A stretch of DNA of 64,000 nucleotides, from positions 3,410,001 through 3,474,000 of the forward strand of contig JAJTUQ010000004.1 of the NCBI GenBank assembly GCA_021399445.1. Direction: 5' to 3'. How positions within the stretch are numbered: position 1 is the stretch's first letter; every line of letters starts with the position of its first letter. The position numbers and the translations under genes were made by a program. This DNA comes from Xylogone sp. PMI_703 (taxonomy: Eukaryota; Ascomycota; Leotiomycetes). Positions 45,590-56,776 of this stretch are shown piece by piece. The notes beneath the pieces were generated by a model. That model was given only the letters and a program-made list of their open reading frames with translations, was not told where the DNA came from and did not search any database.

Positions 45590-48500
45590 ATATCTTGGAT
45601 AAAAATAGAGTTTTACGCCTCCACGGCATCGGGAACCCACATTCCCATCATCTTGGGAAAGATAGAGGATGCCCCTGGGGTCTAGAAAGATAATGGCTGT
45701 TGTTGTGGAGTTCAATACGTGAAGGAACTGAGTATTAGCGTGGGGCTTTGATAATTCTTGTTTAACCCTAAGTATAGAAGGATCGAAAGCAAAGGATGTA
45801 CACAGATGGGGACTAGGTTATAATTTAATGAGTAGTTAGTAATACAAAGTATATACACCGCATAGCTCGAGTTGCACTTTCCGGAGAATATAATTAAATA
45901 AAGTGCTGTGCTGTGCTATGCCGTGTTTTGTTGATTGTAATACAAGGGGTGATTCGGATGGGACAAAATATGCCTTGCTTTGCCGTTTCCAGTTTATCCA
46001 GTTTGAGATTTATAAATATCGATCTTTTGATATTGGCAAAATCCCTGGTTTCTTGTTTTGTTTGGCCAAGGAGGCTACTTTTAGCCCAGCCAGCGTGTTT
46101 CCAAACTGCGGATCATCATCTACCAGGTACCACCGCAACTTTTAAGTTTGTTACGTATGCTCGGTATGGAACCCTCCGTATGGAAAAGGAATTTATGGAT
46201 TGTTGGATTATCCCTGTAATTAACTCTTCTTTTTTTTTCTATTGTACTGGTAGAGAGCAAGAGTTACCGATATTGAGATTGCTGTGCCTTTTTTGTGTAA
46301 TAAGATCAGTGGGTTAGCTAGCCAGGTAGCTAGAGATTGTGGGTAGTAATAGCTGGGCGTCCATTGAAGAGATTTGATTATCCATGCATCCACTCCCCCC
46401 TCCTTTAATGATAGATTTTGCCCCTTTTCAAATTGAAGAGGCTAGAGAATGACAAATACTTATGCTGTACCATATGAAGTCCAGAGAGACAGAGACACAG
46501 ACACAGGCACGAGACCGTCGTAATTTTGCACCACACATTGGAAAAGGTTAACGTTACTGTCAATCGGAGACTTTTCTCACACGGAAAACCGTGCTAAGTC
46601 ATGACGGACTTCGTGATGTGGGCCAATGGGAGCGCTATACATCACGTGAGGGCCTAAACCAAGCTCAGCTCGCCGGATTGAACCATTGAATGCCCCAGCC
46701 TTTGATATCATAAGCGGAAGGGAACGAGGAGGGTCCTGTGGAGCCAGGGCGGGTAAAGGAAGGTACAGCCTGCTCCTTGCTGGGGAATCTGCCCATGTTG
46801 ACGAATACGCGCAGCAGAAGGACCCAAACCCTCCGGCGCTGTAGAAAGACTAGTGCCACGACGAGAGATGCATGCTTGGGTCCCAGGGGAAAGGATGACT
46901 CTTTCGTATAATCGACTAGAAGTTGATTAGCGCTTCTCTGCAAACCTGAAGCGCGAGAAGAAGGATCAGAACGTGACCAGCGGTGATATGCTATTCTTGG
47001 AGGCTCTTCTCAATGGAGATTAACGGACCAAAACCGCGACCCCTCGGCCGAAGTAACAGGGCTACCGGTGCTTGATTCTCGCTGATGACTGAGCGGACTT
47101 TGTTATGGCCGCTTAATAATGCGACGTGCTTGGGGGTTGCGGACTGGAGAGGGCCGGCCTCGGCTCCGAGGACCGTCCTTGTACCTTTTCAGTGGTTTTG
47201 TACGCGTACCGGTACCAAAGTAAGCAGTAACAGGCGAGAAAAGACGACCGCTACTACTATAGAGATCGCATTTTAGCTCGGATCCGCTTTAGCGCCGATC
47301 ATCCCTACAGCTACTAGTGCTCAAGCAAGCACCCTAAAAAGAACCATAACCGCAGCTGCAGTCAGTACGACCGTCATCAATTTAATTAGGGGAGGGTCGC
47401 TGCACGACTCGCCCCAGGTACATGTACCGCACTGTACAGTAATACCGTACTGTGCTCGTCGTACTTGGGACCACCAACCACGCTAGTTCAAGGTTTTGGT
47501 AAAACCCAAACAGAGCGTTGTCTGTTTCGGGATCACTATTGGGGCGCAGAGCAGCTCTGGTGCTGTACACAGTAATTGCTGCTCAATCATCTCGTTCATC
47601 TCATTCACTGGGCAATCTTCTTGTACGTGTGTCCCGTACCGTAATTTACCTGCCGTCTTCGAGCTCGCTCTCGCTCTGAAAATGTCCTGGGCGCGAGCTT
47701 TCATTGCTCGGCCCTTTACACCGCCAGCGCGAAGGTAGATCCTGCGGCACAGGTGCAGCGCCTTGGTTCCTTGCAACAGGTATTCAATGCGGATAGCATC
47801 AACTGGCTCGTTGTACGGTGCTAAGCTGCTAGGCCTGCTAGGCCCGCTAGGCGCTGTCCCTCCCAATCCGGTACGGAGTAGTGCACCCAAATCTCACCAG
47901 CAACAAATGCGCCTCACAGGAGTCGAGCGGCTGCGGAAACCGTCAACTACTCGATCCCAAAACGTGGCTCTGCTCTGCTCGGGGATTGTGATGGGCAATT
48001 GCTTGTTTTTTGGATATTGCGAGGTAGAGGCTGGATTGGGTATGTTTGCGAAATTCATCGCCTCTTCCTTCCTAGACCTGTTTGACGGCCGATGAGTGAC
48101 AAGCGACTCATTGCGACTCATACACTGCTGGAACAAGGCACGAAGGGTTCCGAAACCAGGCAGAGAGAGAGAGGATACGGTAGTGGAATGGGGGTGTCTT
48201 CGGTAGTGCGGGAAGCCCGTCTTCCACCCGGCTTCTCTGGAATTTCCCTAACTGGCTCAGGCCACGAGGTGAGCGGCTTGCCCGAACCGTTTTGGCCGTT
48301 GAGGTTGGGGGAAGTGGTGGTGGAGCGTGGAGCTGCAGTGGTTTGTGTATGCGCTTTGAGACGTGCGAGAGCGAGAGCGAGAGCGCGGGACAGCTTTTGA
48401 CATCAAACTAACCACTACTGTTACTTGTCGCGAATCGAGGTTCGAGATTCAGATCTCGCGGGAAATCTGGCTCTGATCTGAGGCAGTGGCAACATCAGCC

Positions 48501-50331
48501 GAGGGCTGAAAGTTACGAAAGACCTTCGTTGGGCTGACCCCAGATCTGACCTCTCCGCTCTCCGTTCGTTGTCAATCTCTTGTCTATCAATCAGCACACA
48601 AGGCTGAGAGGCTTCGACGCCGCAAAAACGGCTTTGTTTGTCATCCCGTTACGAGCCTGCCTCTCTCTGATACGTTCTTGCAACAGAGGCACGCAATCCT
48701 GCGAATCATACGCTGCTGCAATAGGAAGCAGCGGCGCCACGGTGCCTTCATGGCTCAGACAGCGTAGTTGAATATTCCGTCGCCCAGTGCTCGAACGGGA
48801 CCGAGTCAATGAGCATCCTCGATCAGGCACAAGGCCTCAGCCTCCTTGTGCTGATTAGGGCCTGCCTCGTACGTGCGTACGAGGGCCTGGCTGTAGAATA
48901 AGCATTTTTCTTTGCCGCCTAGCACCGTTGTGTCGTTGCGTCGTTGCGTACATACGTATATCGGTGGTTTGCGTAGGCGTCTGTGGGTGCAATGAAGGTT
49001 AAACTTTAGAAACCTTCCTGGTGCTGGGGGGCTTCACTGGGCTTGTCGCCTGGGTCACCGAAGAGCTTGCCCCCACCAGGCAGGCACAGACAAACCCCCG
49101 GTCGCTGGGGGTTTGACGAGCAAACGAGTGAGAAACTACTGCCCCTCACTACCACAGTACTCTATTTTTGCGAGCCCAGAACGAGCTCTCAGCGTGGCAT
49201 CCGGGTTGACGTGGACCTGTGGTGATGATGGTTGTAGTCCCAGCTCCCAGGGGTAAGGCCCGCGATAGGGACGCTGTAGGGATACTGTATGGATGTGGGA
49301 CGAAGCTCAGTCTCTTGTCTACACAGTAACTCTCCGCAACACCGTCATCGGCGCTCTCTCTCCTCTGTGTCTTTCCAGCGATCGGCATCTTCCCAGTCCC
49401 ATGTGGCCCTTCTCCGACTTATGTTCTGTTCCAGCAGAGGAGCTCCTGGTAGATAGCACTGCTCCTTACAGCAATGTAGCGAGTGTAGATACGAGATAGA
49501 TCGATCTCTCCTGTGCAGCTGCTTCCCCTCAAATCCAAGGACCTGGAAGCCATGACGTCCCCCTCTCCAGCTTCCGGCAGCTTGCTACCACCGGCTTCGT
49601 CATGAGCTGGTGTCTCTCCGGCACCTTCAAAACGGTCTTCTGGAAAGATGATGGCGCCTTGTGACGTTAACAACCGCCCGTCGGCGTGAGGTTCATCCGC
49701 GCTTTGGTTCCTGGGTCACTGTGGCGCCGCCTCGGGCCTGGGCGAGTTGTCTGGTTGAGGTCCACTAGATGTCTGTCCATGGGGATGGACTTGTCGACCG
49801 TTATCCCCGCGGTGGTTGGCGGCCTCAGGAGTTGTTGACGGCCAAGGACTCTGCCACCAGGCGGCGGCCCTCAGAAGATGGCACAAGTCGGAGCAGCACG
49901 ATCTGGAGGCATCAGCATAAATCCTGTGGTGACTTCCCAGGATTCCCAGAGCATCGGATTGGGATCGAATCAGTGGGCTCCATCAGCCCCCCTTAGTCGT
50001 CTGCAACCGTAGCTGGGGGATCGTTAGCGGGTCAGGGCTGAAGGAGCCTAGTACGCCCAGCCAACACCCCAGCAGATACAGCAGCAAGCCCCCCCGGTCG
50101 CCTCTCGCTGAGGGTCCCAGCATGGAGTAACCACAGCGAGCTTAGCAGAGGCTTCTGGCGGCATGGGGAAGGAAGCATGGGATATATCACTCTTACCATC
50201 GTCTTCTTCCCATGTGAAGGGTTTCTTTTATTAAGCTCATTTTGAATCTCCGTACCTTTTTTTGGTTACAACTTCTTCAATACAAAAGCCTCCAAACTAC
50301 CCCTCGGATCGACTTTCTTCTGGCCGGTACA
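45590..50331. other. Long gene-poor region, upstream flank of the bZIP gene
   Basis: About 4.7 kb without a supported gene. From about 46600 on it looks more GC-rich than the gene-bearing DNA to the left, and it contains many short overlapping frames of biased composition. Small tandem repeats occur (47828-47854; a GCGAGA tract near 48365-48385). The final few hundred bases, including a pyrimidine-rich stretch near 50200-50280, should hold the bZIP promoter. I find no transposase, reverse transcriptase or RNA gene. Confidence 0.5.
47828..47854. repeat. Three tandem 9-bp units (GCTAGGCNN)
   Basis: GCTAGGCCT, GCTAGGCCC and GCTAGGCGC follow one another without a gap in intergenic DNA. Confidence 0.85.
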
Positions 50332-51741
50332 ATGACCACTCAGACTATTCTATCCACTCCTCCTCCTTCTTCGCAGTATTTCCTTCGCAAACTCAAGAGC
50401 ACCAACATGGACGAGAGAGCTGCCGAGAAGGAAGAGAGAAAGCGTGAAGTAAGTTGATTATGTTTCTTTTCTTCTTTAATACATAGTTTTGTTGTTCACG
50501 TCTTTGATTTAATGTTGCGGTATACTAATTGGCATTATAGTATAACCGTCTCGCTCAACGAGAGTTCCGTATGTTTAGGCTCAAGCCTGCTTGGTAATCC
50601 GTCTTTTAAAGCTTGCATAACTAATACATAAGCATTAGGTCGAAGAAGAAAGGAGCACCTTAAGAAGTTAGAACAAGCACAGCTAGAACAAAACTCAGAG
50701 CAGTCGGAAGAAATCGAGCGACTACGGTACCAGAACGAAGAGCTCAGGCGGGAGAATGAAGCTCTCCGATCACAACTATATGGAGCTCAACCTTCGTCGC
50801 ACTTTTTAGGCACATCTTTTACTGCACCTGGTGACGGACGATCGTACTCACTATCTCCATCGATCTCGGGCGCTTCGCTCTCAGGAGCAGGCAGTCCAAC
50901 TGCCCCACTCGTCGCCGATGCATTGCCCATCAACACCTTGCCCATCAACACCTTGAGCTTAACCACATCGATGATTCCTCCTCCTACCTACGCCTATTCA
51001 GACACCTCTTCGGTGTCCAACATATCTAATCTTCAACAGTCACAAGCCTACATGGTACATTCATCCGGGCTCCATCATAATACACAAAGCTCACCTGAGA
51101 CATCAGACTTCCGAGGCACTCAACTTGCACTGGGATCCAGTTTTCAATCTCTGGACATCTCCCGTGTCGTTGAAGCCGAGCCGAGTCGAGCTGTCGGAAC
51201 AACAGTAACTCCTCGAGCAAGGTAAGTCACAGCTTTAAAATTAGCTCGCATGAGAACATCTTATGGAATACTAAGCCTTGGAAGCTCCAGTTCGGTGCCC
51301 CTGGTGCAGTTCGACAAGAACAAGGCCAGAAGCGATTTGTTGAAGATCTTCCACCCCTACTTCAAAGACCAAGCCGTCGTTTCCAGCAGCAGCAAACACC
51401 TCGCCGCGCTTCGATCGTTGAAAGACACCCTTCCCGAGGTCCTGAAACCAAGCAGAGCACAGCTCGACACTCCTCACTACTACGAAATCGACCTGCTCCC
51501 TTCTCCATCCCTACGTGACCGCCTGATGGGTATCACGGAAGACGTGGCTCGAACCTTCATCTCGGAAGCCAGCGAAGCAGGGCAGATTACGATCTGGGGA
51601 GACGACGCTTTGAACGAGGTCTCGTGGGAGATGTCACAAGCCCTCCTGGAGCGCTGGGGCTGGCTGGTAGGAAGAGAGTGGATTGTGCGAGCGAACTACT
51701 GGCGACAACAACGGGGCGCACAACTGCTGGCCGAGTGGTGA
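50332..51741 (+). CDS. bZIP transcription factor with DUF3425 domain
   Basis: Four exons, 50332-50448, 50541-50568, 50639-51221 and 51291-51741, encode 392 residues. The basic region is assembled from three exons as YNRLAQREFRRRRKEHLKKL, residues 40-59, which carries the fungal AP-1-like N-x2-AQ-x2-FR signature. A leucine-zipper helix follows (QSEEIERLRYQNEELRRENE). The middle is Ser/Thr/Pro-rich and contains a perfect 15-bp duplication. The C-terminal part matches DUF3425, a domain typical of fungal bZIP factors: QFDKNKARSDLLKIFHPYF, then PHYYEIDLLPSPSLRDRL and GWLVGREWIVRANYW. The last acceptor was placed at 51291 because a TACTAAG branch sequence lies 15 nt before it; 51276 would add five residues. 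Such factors often regulate stress, secondary metabolism or development, but targets are unknown. Confidence 0.92.
50923..50952 (+). repeat. Perfect 15-bp tandem duplication inside the bZIP gene
   Basis: TTGCCCATCAACACC occurs twice in a row and adds five residues in frame (LPINTLPINT). It lies in the disordered middle of the protein and could vary in copy number between strains. Confidence 0.9.
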
Positions 51742-54700
51742 AGGGTGTTCTAATGACGAATCATATATCTCGGGTACGGCATTTCTTCATGGTTTTGTTC
51801 AACAGCATTTTTTCCTATATCTTGCATTGTGGTGGTCCTGTCTCTTGCCCGGTTTTTTCTTTCTTCCTATTCCTCCGAGACAGGCCACACACGGATTTTG
51901 TTTTTGGCGGGTTCATGATACAAATGTACGTTTACGGGAACAATGAGTAACGAAAGGACAAAGGGAAGGGAAGGGACCGGGGCGTTTTGAATTGGTGGAA
52001 GCTACTGCATTGTCTTTGGTTTTTTGGGTACAGGTATACCTATATACACACAACACATCAGGGAGGCGTTTTTGGAAATCTGTATATCTATCTTTCGTTT
52101 TTGATGCTTTCGTGCTTCGTGCTTTTTGGTTCTTCAGCAACATAGTTTTCTTATTTTTCTTTTTTTACCTTTTGAAATTTCACTAGACCATTTATCATCA
52201 AGGGAGATATACACCCAAAAAAAAGTTTCCATAGAAATTGATCTACGCTCTTACCTTTTTACAAGTTCTGTTTTGCAACAAAGGTAGCTTACCTGGTAGA
52301 ATCAACTTGGAAGAAATCGTATACAATGGCGATAATTCCGAATTGCTCTACGGCGCCAAAAGAATCGCCGTACGAGCCGCCAACACGCATACGCCAGTAC
52401 ATGCGCACACCACTTTCTCACTCACACGCACATACCACACATATGCCACGCCCTGTACAAGTGCCCAAAGCTGAGGGTTCAAGCAAGAAGGGGGAAAAGA
52501 AGGGGGAGGGGCCTCCATGTGACGTCAGCCCAAAGGGAAGGACATATGCCGTATCACTGCATTAACTCGGGGTTCCATTGTCCCCATTGTTTTTATTGCT
52601 TTCTGCACCGCTGCTGGATGGATGCGGGTCAAGTGATTGAATTGATTTACCCTTTGCCCATCTCACCCTTGTCCCTATCCTTGCTGCTGCTTGTTGCTGG
52701 TACCTTCCCACGCCGCCCCAATTACCCTCCACCCTTCGTCCCCAAAATATCAAATGGGATTTATGAGGGGAGGCTGATAACAAAAAGTATGCCTTTCCAA
52801 AAACGGGTGCGGGCGCTTAGCCTCGTTGGATTGAAAAATAGGCCATCTAAAATCTTCTTGTTGGAGGCAGGTCTTCCTTTCAAATTTCCCTCCTTCCTTT
52901 GTAGAAAAATTGGCGATTAATGATTTGACGGGTTTTTTTGCTGAAGAGAGCGCTGCGTTTTACCGGACTTGGGGTTTATCGGAGAGCCGGGGGCGGATTG
53001 GCCTGTTCGTTTTTTATTCCCCTCCTGTGCCGCAACTCACTGCCACACAACGCAACTCAACACACACGGCGAAAGGGCAAGCAGCAGCAGAGGTGAATGC
53101 TTATTTTTAGGCATGCTTTGCGGATTTGGGGGAATTTCCCCTGCGTTCCTTGTTATTGCGAGTTCTAGACGTACGGCACAATCGCTTTGTTGGGCTTGGC
53201 TCTGGGTTTACTGCGGATTTATCGTCCATCGGTACTGTGTTTTGTCACCTTTCCCGTCTACCACCGACCATCTCTCCACCGTGGATGACGGTTGACGGTT
53301 GACGGGCCCGTGGAATGATCCTCTTCTTGGAGGGCGCGAGGATAGGGAAACAAGGCGGTTTTTGGGCTTGCCTCTGTCTCAACCCGTTCCCCGATCGTTC
53401 CTTCTGGCTGGGCAGATTTTTCGCGAATTGAGACTGTGGTTCGGAGAGTTTTGGATCTCACACATGGTCCTACCTTGGATATGACACTGTGCCATACTGT
53501 CGGTTGTTTTGTGTTGGGGGTTCTCTGTTCACTACCTCGATCCAGGACGGGTATGACGACTGTTGATTCCGTTTCCTCGTGTACTTTTCAGGAACAGTGC
53601 TGAACAGTGCCGCAAAAAGCTTCATGTTTGGCCCCACTGCCCCATGCCAATCCCAGTGCCTCTTTTTTAACCTTTTTTTGGAATGTTTCAACACAGAGTG
53701 GCTTTCTGCCGATTCGAGAATAGGAAGGTGTTCTCCTTCTACCTGCCGGTTGGGTCGTTACACACGCGATGAATCAATGAAGCTATGGGCCCCAGATAAT
53801 GTGTCGCATATTTGCTTTTTCTGCTCTCCGGGCTAGCTGGCCCCCTGTCCCTACCAAATAAGCAGGAAGATTTTATGGCGCGCTGCCGATAATAACCTTA
53901 AACTGCTTCCTGAGCTCGGGGCGCCTACAACGCGGACTCGGCTGTGACAGTTAGGGCAATAATGTGCTTAGTTTAGAACGATAGCACCGCAGTCACTGGT
54001 CTCTGTTCAACTCTCGAAGCTCACCCAGAAGAATTTCGAGCCTGTAACGTAGCGAGTGAGTCCAAAGCAGCGGTCAGCAACTCCCGGATGACTCTTGAGA
54101 CAGGACGGGGTGGTGGAATCGGGATTGAGAGTGGATTTCTCCCATTTCCTTGGGGCAGGCAAAGCCGCAAGAACCCAGTCGGAGACTTTTGCACCGTGAC
54201 TTGTACCTCTGTACCACCGTCAGCCTCGAAATAGCAGCCGGGGGCGTGGGAGAAGGTGCGGTAAGCGCACATCTCGCACGTTTCAATTCCAGATGACGGG
54301 TCGGTGGAGCACAGAAGGGGCGAGGGCCTTGGCTCCTTGGCAGGTGTAAGCCAGTCGCAGAGGGGTCCCTAACTATCGTACCGTACCTGGACTTGCAATT
54401 ACTGTTACTCCGTGAGAACCCAACGGTGCACCATCCAGCACGACGATGATTGTTGCAGAATCAAAGATGCAGCCACCCGTTTCCTGTCACCATCAACGGC
54501 CAGATATATCGCAGCGCCTAAGAATATCGTTGAAGCTCCTCCATCGGATGAAATACAACCAGCCGTTCTTCACCGTGCTGTATCTGTGTCTGTGTCTGTA
54601 TCGGCCCTTACAACGGTGTTCCAGAACAACAGCGTCGTGAGTTGTGCCACGGCGATGAGATAGTTGGATCGATGGGCATGGCTCGTATGCGGGCGAGTCG

Positions 54701-56776
54701 TTTCTCACATCTCACCTCGCGTTGCTGGCACTCTCCCTTAATTCATCTCAGAGTCCCTTACCCGTCGTCCACCCGCCGCCCCTGCCTGCCCAGACGTCGT
54801 CAGCACCATACCGACACAACAGCACTACACCACCGCGTCCACAGGGCTGACCTCTAAGGCCGCTCTACCCAACCGCCATATCCTGTCATATCGCACAGCT
54901 TCCCCCATCCAGCCCTACCGCGAATGGCCTCATTGATTGGACCGCCTGGTGAGAGTGAGAGAGAGAGAGTTGTGTGGTGCGTATGGTGTGCGAGTGTGTG
55001 CTCCACCAGAGCTTTTGTTCGCCCACGTCGCTCTCGAAGGAATGTACGACCATGGCCAAGTTGCGAGCTTGCGACGGTGCTGACGATGTTGCCCGTCATC
55101 TCGGGACCACACTTCGCCGCATGGTTTTTCCAACTGCCGGCTGGTCCGGAATGTCGTTACCGACTAGCTGTGTCAGATGCTCACTTCTTACTTCTTACTG
55201 TCGTACTTTGGCTCCCGGCTGCGTCAGATGTCTCCGTTGTCGTTGCTGCCTGTCAAGAGATGCGGATGCAACGATGGAGAACGGAGCAGGAGCAGAAAAT
55301 CCGAGCAAAAGGGACCGAGGTGCAGACTGCAGCAGAGTGGGCCGTAGGGCTGTTGATGCCTGGGGCATTACTGCTGAGCTGAATGAGGCGCAAATGCATT
55401 TACGACTTTTACGACTTTACGAAATGCACGGTGTCTCTTTCTAGCAGGATCTCCGTTTGCACAAGAGCGGAGATCCGTGGATGCCTTGTCCGCCCAGCTC
55501 TCAACCTCAGTCGATTATGTCCGATGATGGGCTCAGGCTGCTCTCAGGCGTGTCAGGCTTTCTTCCCACTGCATCTCTGGGCTGAGATGAGAGTGAGATG
55601 TCAATTCGTTACAGTTACAAGTAAACCCCCCCTCAAGAAAACTGGTTGATGCAGGTGATAGCATTTACATCACATCTCATGCTTCTAGTTCTGCATCTGG
55701 CAAAGTCTCTTTCCCAAGACCCATTTTATTCAATTTACATGGCCGTATACAGCAGGTCTTTGACTCGAGACAGTCACAATTAACTGTGCCACAACCTGCG
55801 CCGCTCTATTGCTTATGCCTAGGTACCTCAGGCATTGTGTGCGGTGATTGGGGGTTTCACGGTGCCATGGCTTAGGCTAATAGCGGGGTAGCTCTACGCC
55901 GAATTTCCGATATCGATAGCATCGTCTTTGCAGCTCTCGGAAAAAGGACTTAACCCGTTTTCTCCATTGGATTCCTAATCAAGTAAAATAAGCTAGCAAC
56001 TAAGATGGGGCAAGTGCTTCTGTGTAGACAGGCCTAAAAGCAACAAGAGTCAAGATCCTAGAGATAGCAGTAAGGGGGCTACGAAGTAGTTTCAGTAGCT
56101 TATCTGGAGCTTGTGTACGGAACATTTTTTTATCATTTCTTACTTTTTTATATTTCTATATCCCAGTATCCATCTCAACAATGAGGGTTTCGTAGAAAAG
56201 AAAAGAAAATGAATGAAGAATACAAAAGCAATTCTCCTCGGAAAAGAGGACCTGCTGAAAAAGCTCACTCTAGAACAAATAATAGCTGCTGTCCGCGCCG
56301 CTGAGGTACACTGCCTCAATGCCCTTCGACTGACATCATAGCGGACATGTCGTGCTACGAGAAGGAGGAAACCTGCAGCTCACGAGGGAGTTGATGCAGT
56401 ACTGCCACAGGCAGGGGATCGCGATGGAGGCGCAGCTCGAGAGAAGGAGTCTCTGCAGCTGACTAGGTCGGTGGAGGACGGTGCCGAGGTCATTTAGAAA
56501 GCCGTGGAAAGGTTATGGATGAGTACGGGATAGGACCGTCTGTGTAATTAAGTTATAGAATACGTTATCGTAAAAGTAGTTGAAATGAATTAGCGCTGAG
56601 ATTGATATAGGCAGTTTTATTTGCTAGCAAAAGCTAGTAATTAGACATGTTAAAGCACATTCTAGCCACCCTAAGCATAAAAAGTGTTCTCCAGCTACCC
56701 ACCACACAATGACACGGTAAGCTATGTGTAGTATACAAGAGCAAATGCCATACATCTAGAATAAGCATTCACGAAG
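51742..56776. other. Long gene-poor region between bZIP and MSH5
   Basis: Five kilobases without a convincing gene. The left end holds the bZIP 3' region, and a CA-rich tract lies near 52380-52445. Much of 52.5-55.6 kb has frames open on several strands but with skewed composition and no family motifs. From about 55650 the sequence becomes AT-richer. A possible decayed small gene at 56213-56462 is listed separately. Confidence 0.5.
56213..56462 (+). pseudogene. Possible relic of a small protein gene
   Basis: One frame from the ATG at 56213 reads MKNTKAILLGKEDLLKKLTL and on to QIIAAVRAAE before a stop near 56340. A second frame, displaced by one base, then reads NLQLTRELMQYCHRQGIAME and ends at 56462. 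Both halves look like charged helical protein, which suggests one former frame now broken. A 36-nt GT-AG segment could instead be an intron but is unusually short and joins a different frame. This is a weak call. Confidence 0.25.

Noticed and set aside
46665..46700. Minus-strand GGTTCAATCC resembling a tRNA B box
   Set aside because: The flanking bases do not form a T-arm stem, and no matching A box or acceptor stem lies at tRNA distance.
50242..50331. In-frame 30-residue N-terminal extension of the bZIP protein
   Set aside because: It begins at TTG, and the ATG at 50332 has a good context with A at -3.
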